A program made the position numbers and the translations under genes. From Desulfovibrio sp. (lineage in GTDB: Bacteria; Desulfobacterota; Desulfovibrionia; Desulfovibrionales; Desulfovibrionaceae): DNA of 35,605 nt. Positions 1 through 8,965 of this stretch are shown here, piece after piece. Under the pieces are notes generated by a model. The model saw only the letters and a list, made by a program, of their open reading frames with translations. It ran no database searches and was not told the DNA's origin. Every line of letters starts with the position of its first letter. The stretch's first letter is position 1. The stretch is from contig JAISTH010000021.1 in the NCBI GenBank assembly GCA_031272715.1, forward strand, positions 1-35,605. The letters are read 5' to 3'.

Positions 1-1500
1 TGGCCAGGCGATGCCAGATTCTGTTTTGGGCGTTGACGCCATGCCCCCCCAAAAACCTTACTGGTGGCGGGTAAGCGGGGGACACCCCCGCCCTAGGGCG
101 CTCTGGGGTTGGGTATTAACTCCAGGAAAGTTCGATCCTCCCACATATACGTTGTCCTGCCACCTGCCTCTGCACCCCCACTCCCTGCGCCGGAGCTTCC
201 GCGATCTGTCGTGTCGCCGATGCCAGGCAATCCGTGCCGGGGGCGGATCGACCAGTCGCCTGTCCGCCATCTGCCGGCACTTCAGGCCGTCGATTTCGCC
301 GCCGCCAGCCGGCCGTCTGCCCATGATGCCCATGAACCCCGGACGCTGCCGGCGGCGCCGCTCGTGACATTCCGCCTCGTCCGCCGCCGCGCCGACCGGG
401 CGGCCGACAGCTCGCTCCGGGCCTTCCTGCGGATGGCGGCCCCGGTCTCGCCATCGATCACCACCCTCGTCATCGGCCGCCTGTGGGAAGTCATGCTTCC
501 CACAGGCGGCAGCCATTTTGGCCGAGCGGGACGCCACAGCGCCCTTCCCGCCCTCGAAGCCAAGGCGAAGGCCGATGCCAGGCGATCCCCCTCGTTCGAC
601 AGGCACACCGAGACGTCCTGCGTCGAACAGGACGCCTGGAGCCGCATGGCTCTTGCCATTTATCGGGAGTGCGAGAGGCGAACCTTGGCGCCGAGCCCGG
701 AGGCGAGCGCGGACGAACCGCTCAATTTGGCCGGCGTCGGCGAGAAGGTCGAGGGCAAGGCCACGCAAGCGGCCACCATCGCCAGCGTACAGGCAGGCAC
801 CGGGGTGGTGCATGAGATTTCGAGGGACATCGGGGAGGCGCTCCGGGAACTTGGGCCAGAGACCGCACCGCCGGAAGGGACAACGCAAGCGCGGAAGGCG
901 GTGCGGGCACCGATGCAGGGGAGGAACGCTCCCGGGACCTGGCACCGAGCCGGGAGATGGCGTCTTTCCAGGCTTCCATGCCATCAGGGGAATCCCCGCA
1001 TCCGCAGGATCAGCCTGGGCACACACAGGGGATTCGCCATGGCGGTGGTGCGTTCGAGCGCATCTTCGGGCGATCCCATCAAGGTTGGGGCCGGGATGCG
1101 CCGCCGGCACAGGACCTCAGAGCAACGCGACGGCCTCGGCGACCCGGGAACCATGTCCATTGCCCTCACTTCGTTCGCCGCGCTCCCGCCGTCCGCGCAT
1201 CTTTCCGCGCGCCGTTTCGCCATCCTGCCGGGCCAGTCGCCCACGCCCGGGAAGGCGGCCTGCCCGGCAGCATCCCCGCCGACCCGCATGTTCCCGCCGC
1301 CTCCGGTGCATCATCCTCCGCGCCGTCTCGCCGTCTCGCCATCTCGCCCTCCGCCCCTCCCGAACCTTTCCATCGTCGCCGCGCCATCCCCGGCATCGCC
1401 CCCGCCGTCTCCCGCCGCACCGCGCATCGGCCCTCCGGCCCTTCCGCCTCCCCGTCCCATGCAGGCCGACGGCTTTTTTCTTTTTTCGCGTTTTTTTCGG
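1..1500. other. Geneless GC-rich region upstream of tig
   Basis: I see no reading frame here with a recognisable family, a ribosome binding site or coherent codon use; the long open frames come from high GC. Near the start there is a 7-bp hairpin at 75-91 and a 12-bp palindrome at 89-100. From about 1190 to 1470 the plus strand is strongly C-rich with few G runs, and it ends in T6-C-T6 and T7 tracts at about 1474-1498. A short stem just before the first T tract could make a weak terminator. The stretch may be decayed accessory DNA. Confidence 0.5.
476..510. repeat. 15-bp perfect inverted repeat (hairpin)
   Basis: The arms at 476-490 and 496-510 are perfectly complementary over 15 bp around a 5-nt loop TCATG. 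Neither side has a strong T run, so this is not a textbook intrinsic terminator. It could be a transcription factor site, a mobile-element end or an RNA hairpin. No gene is seen on either side. Confidence 0.8.
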
Positions 1501-1510
1501 TCTCGGGGAC

Positions 1511-1539
1511 TTGCAATCCCTTGCGGACAGGAGTACGCT
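1511..1539 (+). promoter_or_regulatory. Candidate sigma-70 promoter for tig
   Basis: TTGCAA at 1511-1516 and TACGCT at 1534-1539 are spaced by 17 bp and lie about 175 bp upstream of the tig start. The -35 is good and the -10 is weak. It is preceded by T-rich tracts, which can act like an UP element. Confidence 0.35.
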
Positions 1540-1715
1540 GTCCTATTCGGCAACGTCCCGACAACAGTCCCTCGCAAGGCGGCGTCAGGCAAGGCCCTCA
1601 CGGGCCGCTTTCCGGGACGATGGGCCGTCGCCGTCTTCGTGTCCCCCGAGACGCCCGCCTCCCGCCACGGCTTCCCGGCAGGAGGGCGCGCAACATCCCC
1701 AAGGAGCGTTCCGAC

Positions 1716-3248
1716 GTGGAATTCATCGTGGAGAACATCTCCCCCGTCAAGAGGCGGATCACGGTCACCATCGCCCCCCAGGAGATGGCCGCGGCCGTCA
1801 AGGCGATCGTGTACCAGATCAAGCCCGAGGCGAAGGTGAAGGGATACCGGCAGGGAAAGGTGCCGGACGCCATCGTCGAGCGCGTGCATGCCGACAGGAT
1901 ATACCCCCAGGCCCTCACCGACCTGGTCGGCGTGCACCTCACCGAGATCGCCGGGAACGAGGAGATGTATCAGGTGTCGGGTTTCGTCCTGACGGACCCG
2001 ACGACCGGGAAGGGGGCGAAGCCCGAGGACATGCCCCGGTGGAAGAAGGGCTCCCCCTACGTCTACGCCCTGGAATACGAGTGCCATCCCGACATCGACA
2101 TCCCCCCCTACGAAGGGCTGGAGGTGGAGATGGAGAGGACCGTGGTGGACGACGACACGGTCGAGGCCTACCTGAACCGTCTCCGGTACAACGCCGTCAA
2201 GCTGGTTGCCGCCGAGGGGGACGTGCCCCCCAGGGACGGACAGGCCATGGTCTTCGACCTGAAGGTCGTCTCGAAGCGGGATCCGTCCATCGTCCGGGAG
2301 AACAAGAAGACCCTCATGCAGCTCGGGCAGGGGGACTGCTTCAGGGAATTCGAGGACGCGCTTCGGGGCATCGGCCGCGGGCAGGTGGGGACCTTCGAGC
2401 TGAAGCTGCCCGAGGAGGACTTCCTCGGGGAGGAGATCGCCGGCCATGAAGTGACCTGCACGGCCTGCGTGCACGGAGTGTACGACATCGTCGTGCCGGA
2501 GCTTGACGACGCGTTTGCCAGGACCCAGGGCCAGCCCGACCTGGATGCCATGAGGGCCCTGGTCCGCCGGAGGATCGAGGGGCAGATCACGGAGCTGAAC
2601 AGGGACGAGGCCAAGTACAAGCTCATGGAGAAGCTGCTGGCGGGGGTCCGGGTCGAGCTGCCGGCGGCCATGGTCAGGAGGTCCGCCAAGAGCTTGACGC
2701 TTCAGGAGGCCGTCCGTCTGCAGAGGAGCGGGGAGGAGGTCACGGAGGCGCAGTACGAGGAGATACTGCGGCAATGCCACCCCCATGCGGTGCAGAGGGT
2801 CCTCCAGACGGTGTTCCTCGTGGCGGTGGCCCGCAAGGAGGGTCTCACGGTCAGGAAAGAGGAGATCGCCCAGTACGTCTACAACGTCGCCCGCCGGGAC
2901 GGGCAGGATTTCGAGGAACTGTACAAGAAGTTCGACGAGCAGGGGATGCTGTTCGATGTGCGGGATTCCCTGCTTGGGGACAAGGGGGGGGACAGGCTTC
3001 TGGAACTGGCCAACGTGACGCTTGTGGATCCGAAGGAGACCTTGCGTCCTCCGGAGGAGGTCGTCGCGGGGGAAGTGGACGTTTCCCGGCTGTCGGTCCT
3101 GACGTCCGAAGGGGCCCCCGGCGAGGGGGGCGGGCCGGGTTCCGGCGCGGCCGCCGATGGTGCGGCCGCCGCATCCGAAGGCGAAGCCCCCCCGTCCGGG
3201 GACGGATCCGGGACCGCCGCCTCCGGGGGGGAAGCGCACTGGTCTTGA
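1716..3248 (+). CDS. tig: Trigger factor (ribosome-associated chaperone)
   Basis: This protein of about 510 residues is trigger factor, which binds at the ribosome exit tunnel (L23) and holds or isomerises nascent chains in the cytosol. The ribosome-binding signature is clear at residues 43-50 (GYRQGKVP, family pattern GFRxGKxP). A PPIase-like domain follows at roughly residues 170-260, then the helical C-terminal substrate cradle to about 460. I chose the GTG at 1716 because AAGGAG at 1701-1706 sits 9 nt upstream; the frame stays open to 957, but that part looks non-coding. The last 45 or so residues are a Gly/Ala/Ser/Pro/Glu low-complexity tail, so the protein is longer than E. coli trigger factor (432 residues). 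It is followed by a terminator and then clpP. Confidence 0.95.
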   Translation: MEFIVENISPVKRRITVTIAPQEMAAAVKAIVYQIKPEAKVKGYRQGKVPDAIVERVHADRIYPQALTDLVGVHLTEIAGNEEMYQVSGFVLTDPTTGKGAKPEDMPRWKKGSPYVYALEYECHPDIDIPPYEGLEVEMERTVVDDDTVEAYLNRLRYNAVKLVAAEGDVPPRDGQAMVFDLKVVSKRDPSIVRENKKTLMQLGQGDCFREFEDALRGIGRGQVGTFELKLPEEDFLGEEIAGHEVTCTACVHGVYDIVVPELDDAFARTQGQPDLDAMRALVRRRIEGQITELNRDEAKYKLMEKLLAGVRVELPAAMVRRSAKSLTLQEAVRLQRSGEEVTEAQYEEILRQCHPHAVQRVLQTVFLVAVARKEGLTVRKEEIAQYVYNVARRDGQDFEELYKKFDEQGMLFDVRDSLLGDKGGDRLLELANVTLVDPKETLRPPEEVVAGEVDVSRLSVLTSEGAPGEGGGPGSGAAADGAAAASEGEAPPSGDGSGTAASGGEAHWS

Positions 3249-3253
3249 CGCCG

Positions 3254-3280
3254 CCCCCCGAGGGCGTCGGGGGGATTTTC
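3254..3280 (+). terminator. Intrinsic terminator after tig
   Basis: An 8-bp stem (CCCCCCGA at 3254-3261 with TCGGGGGG at 3267-3274, 5-nt loop) is followed by ATTTTC. It starts 5 nt after the tig stop codon. Confidence 0.65.
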
Positions 3281-3676
3281 CGGTCCCGTCGACGGGGGGA
3301 GTTGCGGATGGCCGCAGACATCCCGGCCCTGAAGGATCGGGATGCCGACCGCCCCGGGCGTTCCTGCGCCGCAGGGGCGATGGCCGGTCGGGAAGGCCGA
3401 TGCCGGATACGCCTCGCCGCACGTGTCGAGGCATTGAAGATGCGGGGCCGTTCCGGTCGTGGCGTCGCCGCCTGAGGCATCGGCGCAAGGCAAGGGAAGG
3501 GCGTCCGGACGGACGCCGACGGGTACGTTTTCCGCTTGCCCGGGCATCGTCGTCCATCGGCGACGATCCGCGGACAGGCCGGCGGGCGGCCCGATTTCGC
3601 AACCAAGGAACACACTGGAGGGCGCGATTCCTCCCCGATCCGTCGCGACGGGGCCACCTTCGCGCAATACCGCACA
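3281..3676. other. tig-clpP spacer, nothing coding seen
   Basis: About 400 bp of GC-rich DNA between the tig terminator and clpP. No convincing -35/-10 pair was found. There is a 7-bp hairpin at 3546-3567 (ATCGTCG/CGACGAT). The clpP frame stays open upstream to 3536, but the encoded residues do not resemble ClpP. Confidence 0.4.
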
Positions 3677-4279
3677 ATGCTCGTCCCAATGGTCATCGAG
3701 ACGACAGGCCGATCCGAAAGGGCCTACGACATCTACTCCCGGCTGCTCAAGGACCGGATCATCCTGCTGGGATCCGAGGTGGACGACAACGTCGCCTCCC
3801 TCATCTGCGCCCAGCTCCTCTTCCTCGAGGCGCAGGACACCGAGAAGGAGATCAACCTCTACATCAATTCCCCCGGCGGGTCCGTCACGGCGGGCCTCGC
3901 CATCTACGACACCATGCGGTTCATCTCCTCCCCGGTCTCCACCGTCTGCATGGGCAGGGCCGCCAGCATGGGCGCCTTCCTCCTCGCGGCGGGGGCCCCG
4001 GGCATGCGCTTCGCCCTCCCCAACAGCCAGATCATGATCCACCAGCCCTCGGGCGGGTACCACGGCCAGGCCACGGACATCGAGATCCACGCGAAGGAGG
4101 TGCTGCGCCTCAAGGAACGCCTGAACAGGCTCCTCGCCGAAAACAGCAAGCGGACCTACGAGGAGATGGTGGAGGCCACCGACCGCGACAGGTTCCTGAC
4201 CCCCGAGGAGGCCCTGGACATCGGCATCATAGACCGGGTGCTGGTCTCACGGGAGGACATTCACCAGAAGAAGAAGTGA
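3677..4279 (+). CDS. clpP: ATP-dependent Clp protease proteolytic subunit
   Basis: ClpP is the serine peptidase barrel that degrades proteins unfolded by ClpX (and ClpA/ClpC where present). The 200-residue product has the full family length and begins like most ClpP ([20 protein letters not shown]). The catalytic triad is visible as Ser97 (in GRAASMGA), His122 (in IMIHQPSGG) and Asp171 (in ATDRDRF); the oxyanion-region motif INSPGGS is at 64-70. I chose the ATG at 3677 because homology begins there. No clear ribosome binding site is visible, and an in-frame ATG follows four codons later. It would normally sit directly upstream of clpX; here about 5.6 kb of unrelated DNA lies between them, and a terminator follows. 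Confidence 0.96.
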   Translation: MLVPMVIETTGRSERAYDIYSRLLKDRIILLGSEVDDNVASLICAQLLFLEAQDTEKEINLYINSPGGSVTAGLAIYDTMRFISSPVSTVCMGRAASMGAFLLAAGAPGMRFALPNSQIMIHQPSGGYHGQATDIEIHAKEVLRLKERLNRLLAENSKRTYEEMVEATDRDRFLTPEEALDIGIIDRVLVSREDIHQKKK

Positions 4280-4345
4280 CGGGCGATCTCGTTCGTCTCC
4301 ACCCCAGTCCAATTCAGTTCGAAAACGGCCGCAGTGGCGGGTTTG

Positions 4346-4371
4346 AGGGGCATCGCCGGATGCCCCTTTTT
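4346..4371 (+). terminator. Intrinsic terminator after clpP
   Basis: A perfect 9-bp stem AGGGGCATC/GATGCCCCT (4346-4354 and 4359-4367) with loop GCCG runs into a T5 tract. It lies 67 nt after the clpP stop. Confidence 0.9.
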
Positions 4372-4392
4372 CACCTCTTCCCTGCGCAGATC

Positions 4393-4428
4393 CAGCCGTT
4401 CTCGGCACGCAGTGCCATAGAACGGCTG
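4393..4428. repeat. Two-part hairpin downstream of clpP
   Basis: CAGCCGTTCT at 4393-4402 pairs with AGAACGGCTG at 4419-4428, and an inner GGCAC/GTGCC (4404-4408, 4412-4416) closes a 3-nt loop. It has no T tract. It lies at the edge of the inserted DNA and could be an element end or a small repeat of REP type. Confidence 0.65.
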
Positions 4429-4548
4429 ATGCAGAGCTGAAGGCCGAATGAAGTGAGGGAGTGAATGCGCAGACCGGCATTGCAACGGCGTGACCCAGAC
4501 GGATCGGCCTGTTTCCCTCCCATGGAAACAAATGCCTGACGAACCGAC

Positions 4549-5394
4549 GAATTTATCCATATCGCATATCTTACAGGTGTTAGCAAATTCTCAAAAATTG
4601 GTGTTTTTTCTGCGACGAACAATATAGTCGATTGCTCTGCAATGCCTGCATACTGCACAATGTTTGGGTATATACATGATGAGATTTCCGACAAGCTTTA
4701 CGAGTATGTATTAAATATCGCTGAAAAATTTGACATGAAAGTTAGTGTTCTTCTGGAAAAGATGAAAGTGTATTACGATGGTTATACTTTCTGTAATAAA
4801 AATACAGTCTACAACCCCATTTCTGTTCTTTCGTTTTTTCTGTACATGCAATTTAAAGACTACTGGGTAGAGACTGGAAGTCAAGAGTTTATAGCGAAAT
4901 ATATGTCATCAAAAAAAATAAATGTTGAGGACTTTGACAATTCAAATTTTACAGTCAACCTAAAGGATATTGACTCGCCAGGCGAGATCACGAACCAGCT
5001 TGAGCCAGCGCTCTACCTTTATCAAGCTGGGTATCTTACACCAAGGCTGGAACCAGTCACAGGTAGATACTATCTTACATATCCTAATCTTGAAGTTCGT
5101 TCCACAATGTTTCAATTAGTTCAATATGACTTTTTTAGATCCGCAGAGGGAAGAAAGAATTCTGTAAGCGAATTCCTACAATTTATCACAAATGATGATT
5201 ATGTGGGGGTCCTCGTTACGTTTAACCAAATATTTTCAGGGGAAAAGCTAGATGTTTTAGGGATATTGAATTACATGACGAGACAAGACTCGAGGCTACT
5301 TACCAATCAATCATGCGTATTTTTTTACAATCTGAAAAATTCGACGTTAATACTGAACTGCCAGGCAACCTTGGCCTCGACGACTTGGTTGTAA
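4549..5394 (+). pseudogene. 5'-truncated AAA-ATPase-like protein (DUF1703 type), first part
   Basis: This is an AT-rich remnant of the AAA-ATPase-like plus PD-(D/E)XK family (Pfam types AAA-ATPase_like and PDDEXK_9). Reading from 4549 gives FIHIAYLTGVSKFSKIGVFS, the family's conserved block just after the ATPase domain. About 300 N-terminal residues with Walker A and B are missing, and a stop lies just upstream at 4537. The first ATG (4642) has no ribosome binding site. Middle-region motifs such as YYDGYTF and YNPISVLSFF are present. Near 5290 the frame shifts: the family sequence continues in another frame as EATYQSIMRIFLQ, so the end of this frame (to 5394) is out of register. The AT-rich composition against GC-rich surroundings suggests transfer. 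Truncation plus frameshift make it a pseudogene. Confidence 0.8.
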
Positions 5395-5714
5395 AATTCA
5401 CAAAAAAGGTTGTTGCTTTTGAAATCAAAGTTTCAAAAACTGGAACAAAATATAGTATCAGGAAAAAGCTCAATGAAGCAGTCGACCAAATGGTAAAAAA
5501 GAATTATCTAGGCAGCCATAAAAATGCAGTTCTCATAAGCATAGCTATAGACAGCAAGCAACGTTGCATTGCAATGGCTGCAATCGGTGCGGATGTGTAT
5601 GAATTTGTCCCGCAGAAGCATAATACAGCGCCACCAACATTCAACAAGGTGAATAATCTTGAAACATTTATGAAACAAATCTCGTCGGAAATATCCAAGA
5701 GAAAGAGAAAATAA
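5313..5714 (+). pseudogene. C-terminal PD-(D/E)XK nuclease domain of the same broken gene
   Basis: This frame continues the gene that starts at 4549 after a one-base frame change near 5290. The product (133 residues from the ATG at 5313) is the PDDEXK_9-type domain. The acidic residue in LGLDDLVVKF and the ExK in VVAFEIKVSKTG are the expected nuclease core, followed by the conserved helix LNEAVDQMVKKNYLG. No ribosome binding site precedes the ATG, which overlaps the upstream frame, so independent expression is doubtful. Some members of this family look like mobile or selfish elements; the exact role is unknown. Confidence 0.75.
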
Positions 5715-6060
5715 AAAGGAGGATGGATGGCTTGAGTTCTGTTTCTACTGTCTCTAAGTGTGATTTTGCGAGAATTTAATCGCACATCGTGTGTGCCGCA
5801 CTACGCAAGGGAGAGTATGATAATCGTGGTGATGAGCTGGCATATGCGTTTTTAAGAACGTTCGGCATCCGGCGTATAGTTCCGTCTGCAAGACGGGGGC
5901 TTCAGGGTCACGTCCCGGTCTGCTTCTTGCTGCCAATGAGACAAGGCCGTTTTCTGCTGCGATGACTGTGCGGGGTGTGGGCCATCGGCCATTCAGTATG
6001 GCCTAGACGGTATCTACAAAGGGTTGCACGGCGGCGATCCCCATCGCTTGGATTCAGAAT
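5715..6060. other. Spacer without a gene
   Basis: An AAGGAGG at about 5718 is followed almost at once by ATG, but the frame closes after 18 codons with no similarity I recognise. Base composition moves from AT-rich to GC-rich across the stretch. Nothing else is seen. Confidence 0.4.
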
Positions 6061-6087
6061 AAAAGACGTCCGCAAGGACGTCTTTTT
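6061..6087. terminator. Bidirectional intrinsic terminator
   Basis: An 11-bp perfect stem AAAAGACGTCC/GGACGTCTTTT with a GCAA tetraloop (6061-6071, 6076-6086) has T runs on both strands. It could end transcription from the nuclease remnant on the plus strand and from the ATPase stub on the minus strand. Confidence 0.88.
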
Positions 6088-6147
6088 GCTTGCCACTCTA
6101 TCCTGAGATCGTATCTCAGACCATTGTACCACTCCTCTTATTTAGCG

Positions 6148-6344
6148 TCATGTCGTCATTGGACATTCCAGAGAAATGATATTCCCTGACGGATTTATTG
6201 GTTCAAGGAATACTCTCAATGCGTCTAGTGCAACAGTTCTGTCTGAGCCATTGCGACCGATCAAGACAGTCATCCTAATGTCGAACTTAACTTCAAGGCA
6301 TTGGAGTGGGGATAATTTTGCAAGTCGAGTGACGTAATAATCAT
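6148..6344 (-). pseudogene. N-terminal stub of an OLD/RecF-like AAA ATPase
   Basis: On the minus strand an ATG at 6344 begins MIITSLDLQNY. After a one-base shift in a CCCC run, the sequence reads CLEVKFDIRMTVLIGRNGS, then DRTVALDALRVFL. This is the start of an AAA_15/OLD/RecF-type ATPase: first beta strand with the family's L..NY/F motif, then a P-loop. The P-loop should be GxNGSGKT; here it is GRNGSDRT, so the essential Lys is lost. The frame ends after about 70 residues, while such proteins usually have 350-600. AGGAG about 15 nt upstream of the ATG is a plausible ribosome binding site. Such ATPases are common in phage-defence loci, but nothing else of one is seen nearby. Confidence 0.65.
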
Positions 6345-6730
6345 GGTGATAATCCTGACTCCTAAGCATGATGGAACATCAATCTTTGAATGCCCTAAAA
6401 CCATATGTTTTCGACAGACTTTGTATTCTTGCAATCTTGCAAGTCGGCGGCACAGTCTCAATGCCTGGGCCAGTTGCTCAGCGGGCCAATGGCGCCACCC
6501 GTCAGCAGCTTGATGGCGCCAGGGTGGCACGCGGGACACTTCACGTCAATGACCTTCCGCATAGGCACATTCCTGTGGAGTGGGCGGACAGGAGTGAGGT
6601 GCACCAAGAGGGCCCGACGGGGGGCGGCCGTGCCCCCGGACGAGTCTTGATGGGGGCGGCCATGCCAGAGCGTGGGAGGGGATGTCGGGGGGCGATCCGG
6701 CCAAAGCAAAAATCGTGCCAAGGGTGGCGC
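6345..6730. other. Spacer without a recognisable gene
   Basis: Mostly GC-rich, with short open frames on both strands and no family match that I can defend. A minus-strand stretch contains two Cys-x2-Cys-like residues but no full zinc finger. Confidence 0.35.
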
Positions 6731-6898
6731 TGGCTTCTAAACGGTGAGAATCACCTGGCTTCTAAACGGTGAGAATCACCTGGCTCCTAAACGGTGAGAA
6801 TCGCCCGGCTCCTGAACGGCGGGAACGGAACCGCACCGCGGTGGCCGCCGGCGCCTAAATGGCGAGAGCCGAGTGGTTCCCAAGTGGTGCGAACCGAC
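6731..6898. repeat. 25-bp tandem repeats, about six units
   Basis: Units start at 6731, 6756, 6781 and 6806, then after an 18-nt gap at 6849 and 6874. The shared core is CTAAACGGTGAGAATC. The first two units are identical and later ones diverge steadily from left to right. There are no spacers between units, so this is not a CRISPR array. IS21-family elements carry multiple short repeats at their ends, and this could be such an end left behind, but no IS21 gene is seen. Confidence 0.85.
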
Positions 6899-7784
6899 AC
6901 CTGGGGCATGCCGTCTTCCTGGAGGCCTATGGTTGGGGTCGTGGATCGCACTGCGCTACGCGCTGGCGACCTTGGCATCTCTGTGCGCCGGTTGCCTCCA
7001 TTCTCGGACCGCGCCTTTCCGGGAGATCTGGCGGACCGGTCCGGCGCACTCGTTTCGTGATCCCGTCTTGACTGCCTGGCGAGAGCCCTGTACAGTCGGC
7101 CTCTCGTTGGAAATCCTGATGTTGACCACCTCGCAGCGAGGTGTCGGTTTCATAACCTGGGCATCGGATTCGGCGGATGTTGGCAGTCTGGTATCCAGTC
7201 CAGATAGCGGGCCGGCCGGAAGGCTGTTCCCCGTGACATGTCGACTGCCCGTCGGATCCGATGTCGTTTTTTCCTCGGTACGCGTGGTCCCAGGGTGATT
7301 GCCGCTCTGGGCTCCAGGATGGCGCGGATGTCCTTCGCCTTGACGGGGACCCGCGCGAACTCCGCCCCATCAAGGGAACTGCGTCTCGTCGAGGTTGATG
7401 GCGATGCGGAGAAGGCGAAGGTCCGGAAACCGTCGAACCCAAAGAGGAAGGCGGAAAAGTCTGGCATAATACTTGCTGGGTCTTGACGCCGGACGGCTGG
7501 AGGTTGCCTGATCGCCGCATCTGAAGCGGATTGGAGCCATGTCGTGAAGGCATGGAGACATCGGGGTTTTCTTCCGCGCCCGGTGTCCGCTGGACGACGA
7601 CCGTATGTCCGATGCTGCCGGTGGGTGCGCTGCGGTCGCCAATTGCCGGAAGACCACCTTCCTCGAAGTTCCGGTGGGAGGCGTCCTTGTGTCGGCGCGC
7701 CCGCCCGTCCGGGGACTTCGATGCCTGAAATCGCACGGCCCTTGGCCCTCCGGGGATGCCAAGGAGGATGTCCTGAAAGCAATA
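6899..7784. other. Decayed DNA, no gene supported
   Basis: Open frames exist on both strands but change frame often, lack ribosome binding sites, and match no family I recognise. Confidence 0.35.
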
Positions 7785-8212
7785 ATCATGCCAAGTCGTG
7801 CTGCAGGTGGTGTCGCAGATCGTGTTGCGGACGTGGAAAACCTGCGACTTGTCAAGACTCATGCCAAGGATGTTGCGTCCCTGAGGAGAAGAAGGGCTTG
7901 GTCGGTCAAAGCCGCCTGTCCGTAAGCTTTAAGGCAATCCGTATGAGGGTGCCAGGACGCAATCTTCATGCCAATTCGAGTTGCAAATGGTGTCGCAGAT
8001 CGTGTTGCGGACGGGGAAAACCTGCGACCTGTCAAGACTCGTGCAAGGGATGTCGCGTTCCGGAGGTGAAGAAGGGCTTGGTCGGTCAAAGCTCTTGGTT
8101 GTGTGCCTTCCGCCGTTTTACGAGAGTGCGGCCGTGGTGCAATTTCCATGCCAATAAATTTTTGAGGCGATGTTGCAGACGTGTTGCGGGTCGTGCTGCG
8201 GACGGGGACGTC
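7785..8212. repeat. Tandem repeat of 180-bp period, two full copies plus a partial
   Basis: Copies begin at 7785, 7965 and 8145, exactly 180 bp apart, each at a TCATGCCAA-like motif. The best-conserved part is the first 128 bp (7785-7912 and 7965-8092), including GGTGTCGCAGATCGTGTTGC and GAAGGGCTTGGTCGGTCAAA. The third copy is recognisable for only about 65 bp. In copies 1 and 2 the plus strand can encode a similar peptide, beginning MPSRAAGGVADRVADVE in the first and MPIRVANGVADRVADGE in the second. The second is stopped earlier, so coding is doubtful. Confidence 0.85.
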
Positions 8213-8965
8213 CGCGATCCATCGTTTCCTTCGGCACGATTCATGCATGCAGGTGGAGACGGAGGGCACGTCGGAGGGTGGCGCAATCGGACTGTCGGGA
8301 TTTCACCCGGGGCGATTCCATGACGAACGGCACCCTGCCTTGTCCGGGCAGTGTGCGCCACGGAGTCGTGGGGTTCGTCTTGCCTTTAGGGATTCTCCAG
8401 TATCCCCTCGCGCCGGCCGGGGAATCACGCGGCACGGAAGATAGCCCCGGACATGGCGGATTTGGCGGCCAAAGCCGAGGCGGACCTGAAACTCCTCGAA
8501 GTACCCCCGGGACCCGGATCGAAGGGGACGGCGTCCGCATGCCCCCACGGACCCGAACACGCGGCGCAGGCTCATGGACATGCTGAAGGTCGTCGGCGCC
8601 TGCGCCACGATTGGCACGAGGACCATGCCAAGTGCATGAAGGTGGGCACGCCTTGGGCGTGCCGCTGGCTCAGGTCCGTATCGGGAACGGGGCCTGCACG
8701 GGACTCTGCGACGTCGTCCCTCCCCCGGGACAGGGCGGACTGTCCCCGGAGCGGAAGGAGACCCTGCGCGGATTGTATCAGGCGCGCCGCATCCCCCCGA
8801 GGGGGATCCCTGCACCTGGACGCCGGAGAGGATTTCCGGCGCCGTAAAAGGGGCGAATTCCCCCATGACCATGACCACCGGCCCCATCTGGAGATGGGGC
8901 GGAAGGAGGGGATCAAACCGAGGATCCTCCGTCCACGGCGCTGCGAGGCCGTCGACGGGGCGCCG
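8213..8965. other. Decayed DNA before the IS630 remnant
   Basis: No gene is supported. The stretch may contain the eroded 5' part of the transposase below, but I cannot identify its helix-turn-helix region. Confidence 0.3.

Noticed and set aside
957..1715. N-terminal extension of the trigger factor frame
   Set aside because: The added 253 residues are low-complexity and unlike trigger factor; a good ribosome binding site and family start lie at 1701-1718.
1311..3689. A minus-strand frame of 792 codons opposite tig
   Set aside because: Antisense of trigger factor; no family features.
5717..5780. AAGGAGG next to ATG as a small gene start
   Set aside because: Spacing is wrong for the first ATG and the frame ends after 18 codons; the next ATG ends after two.
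6731..6898. Possible CRISPR array
   Set aside because: Units are contiguous 25-bp repeats without unique spacers.
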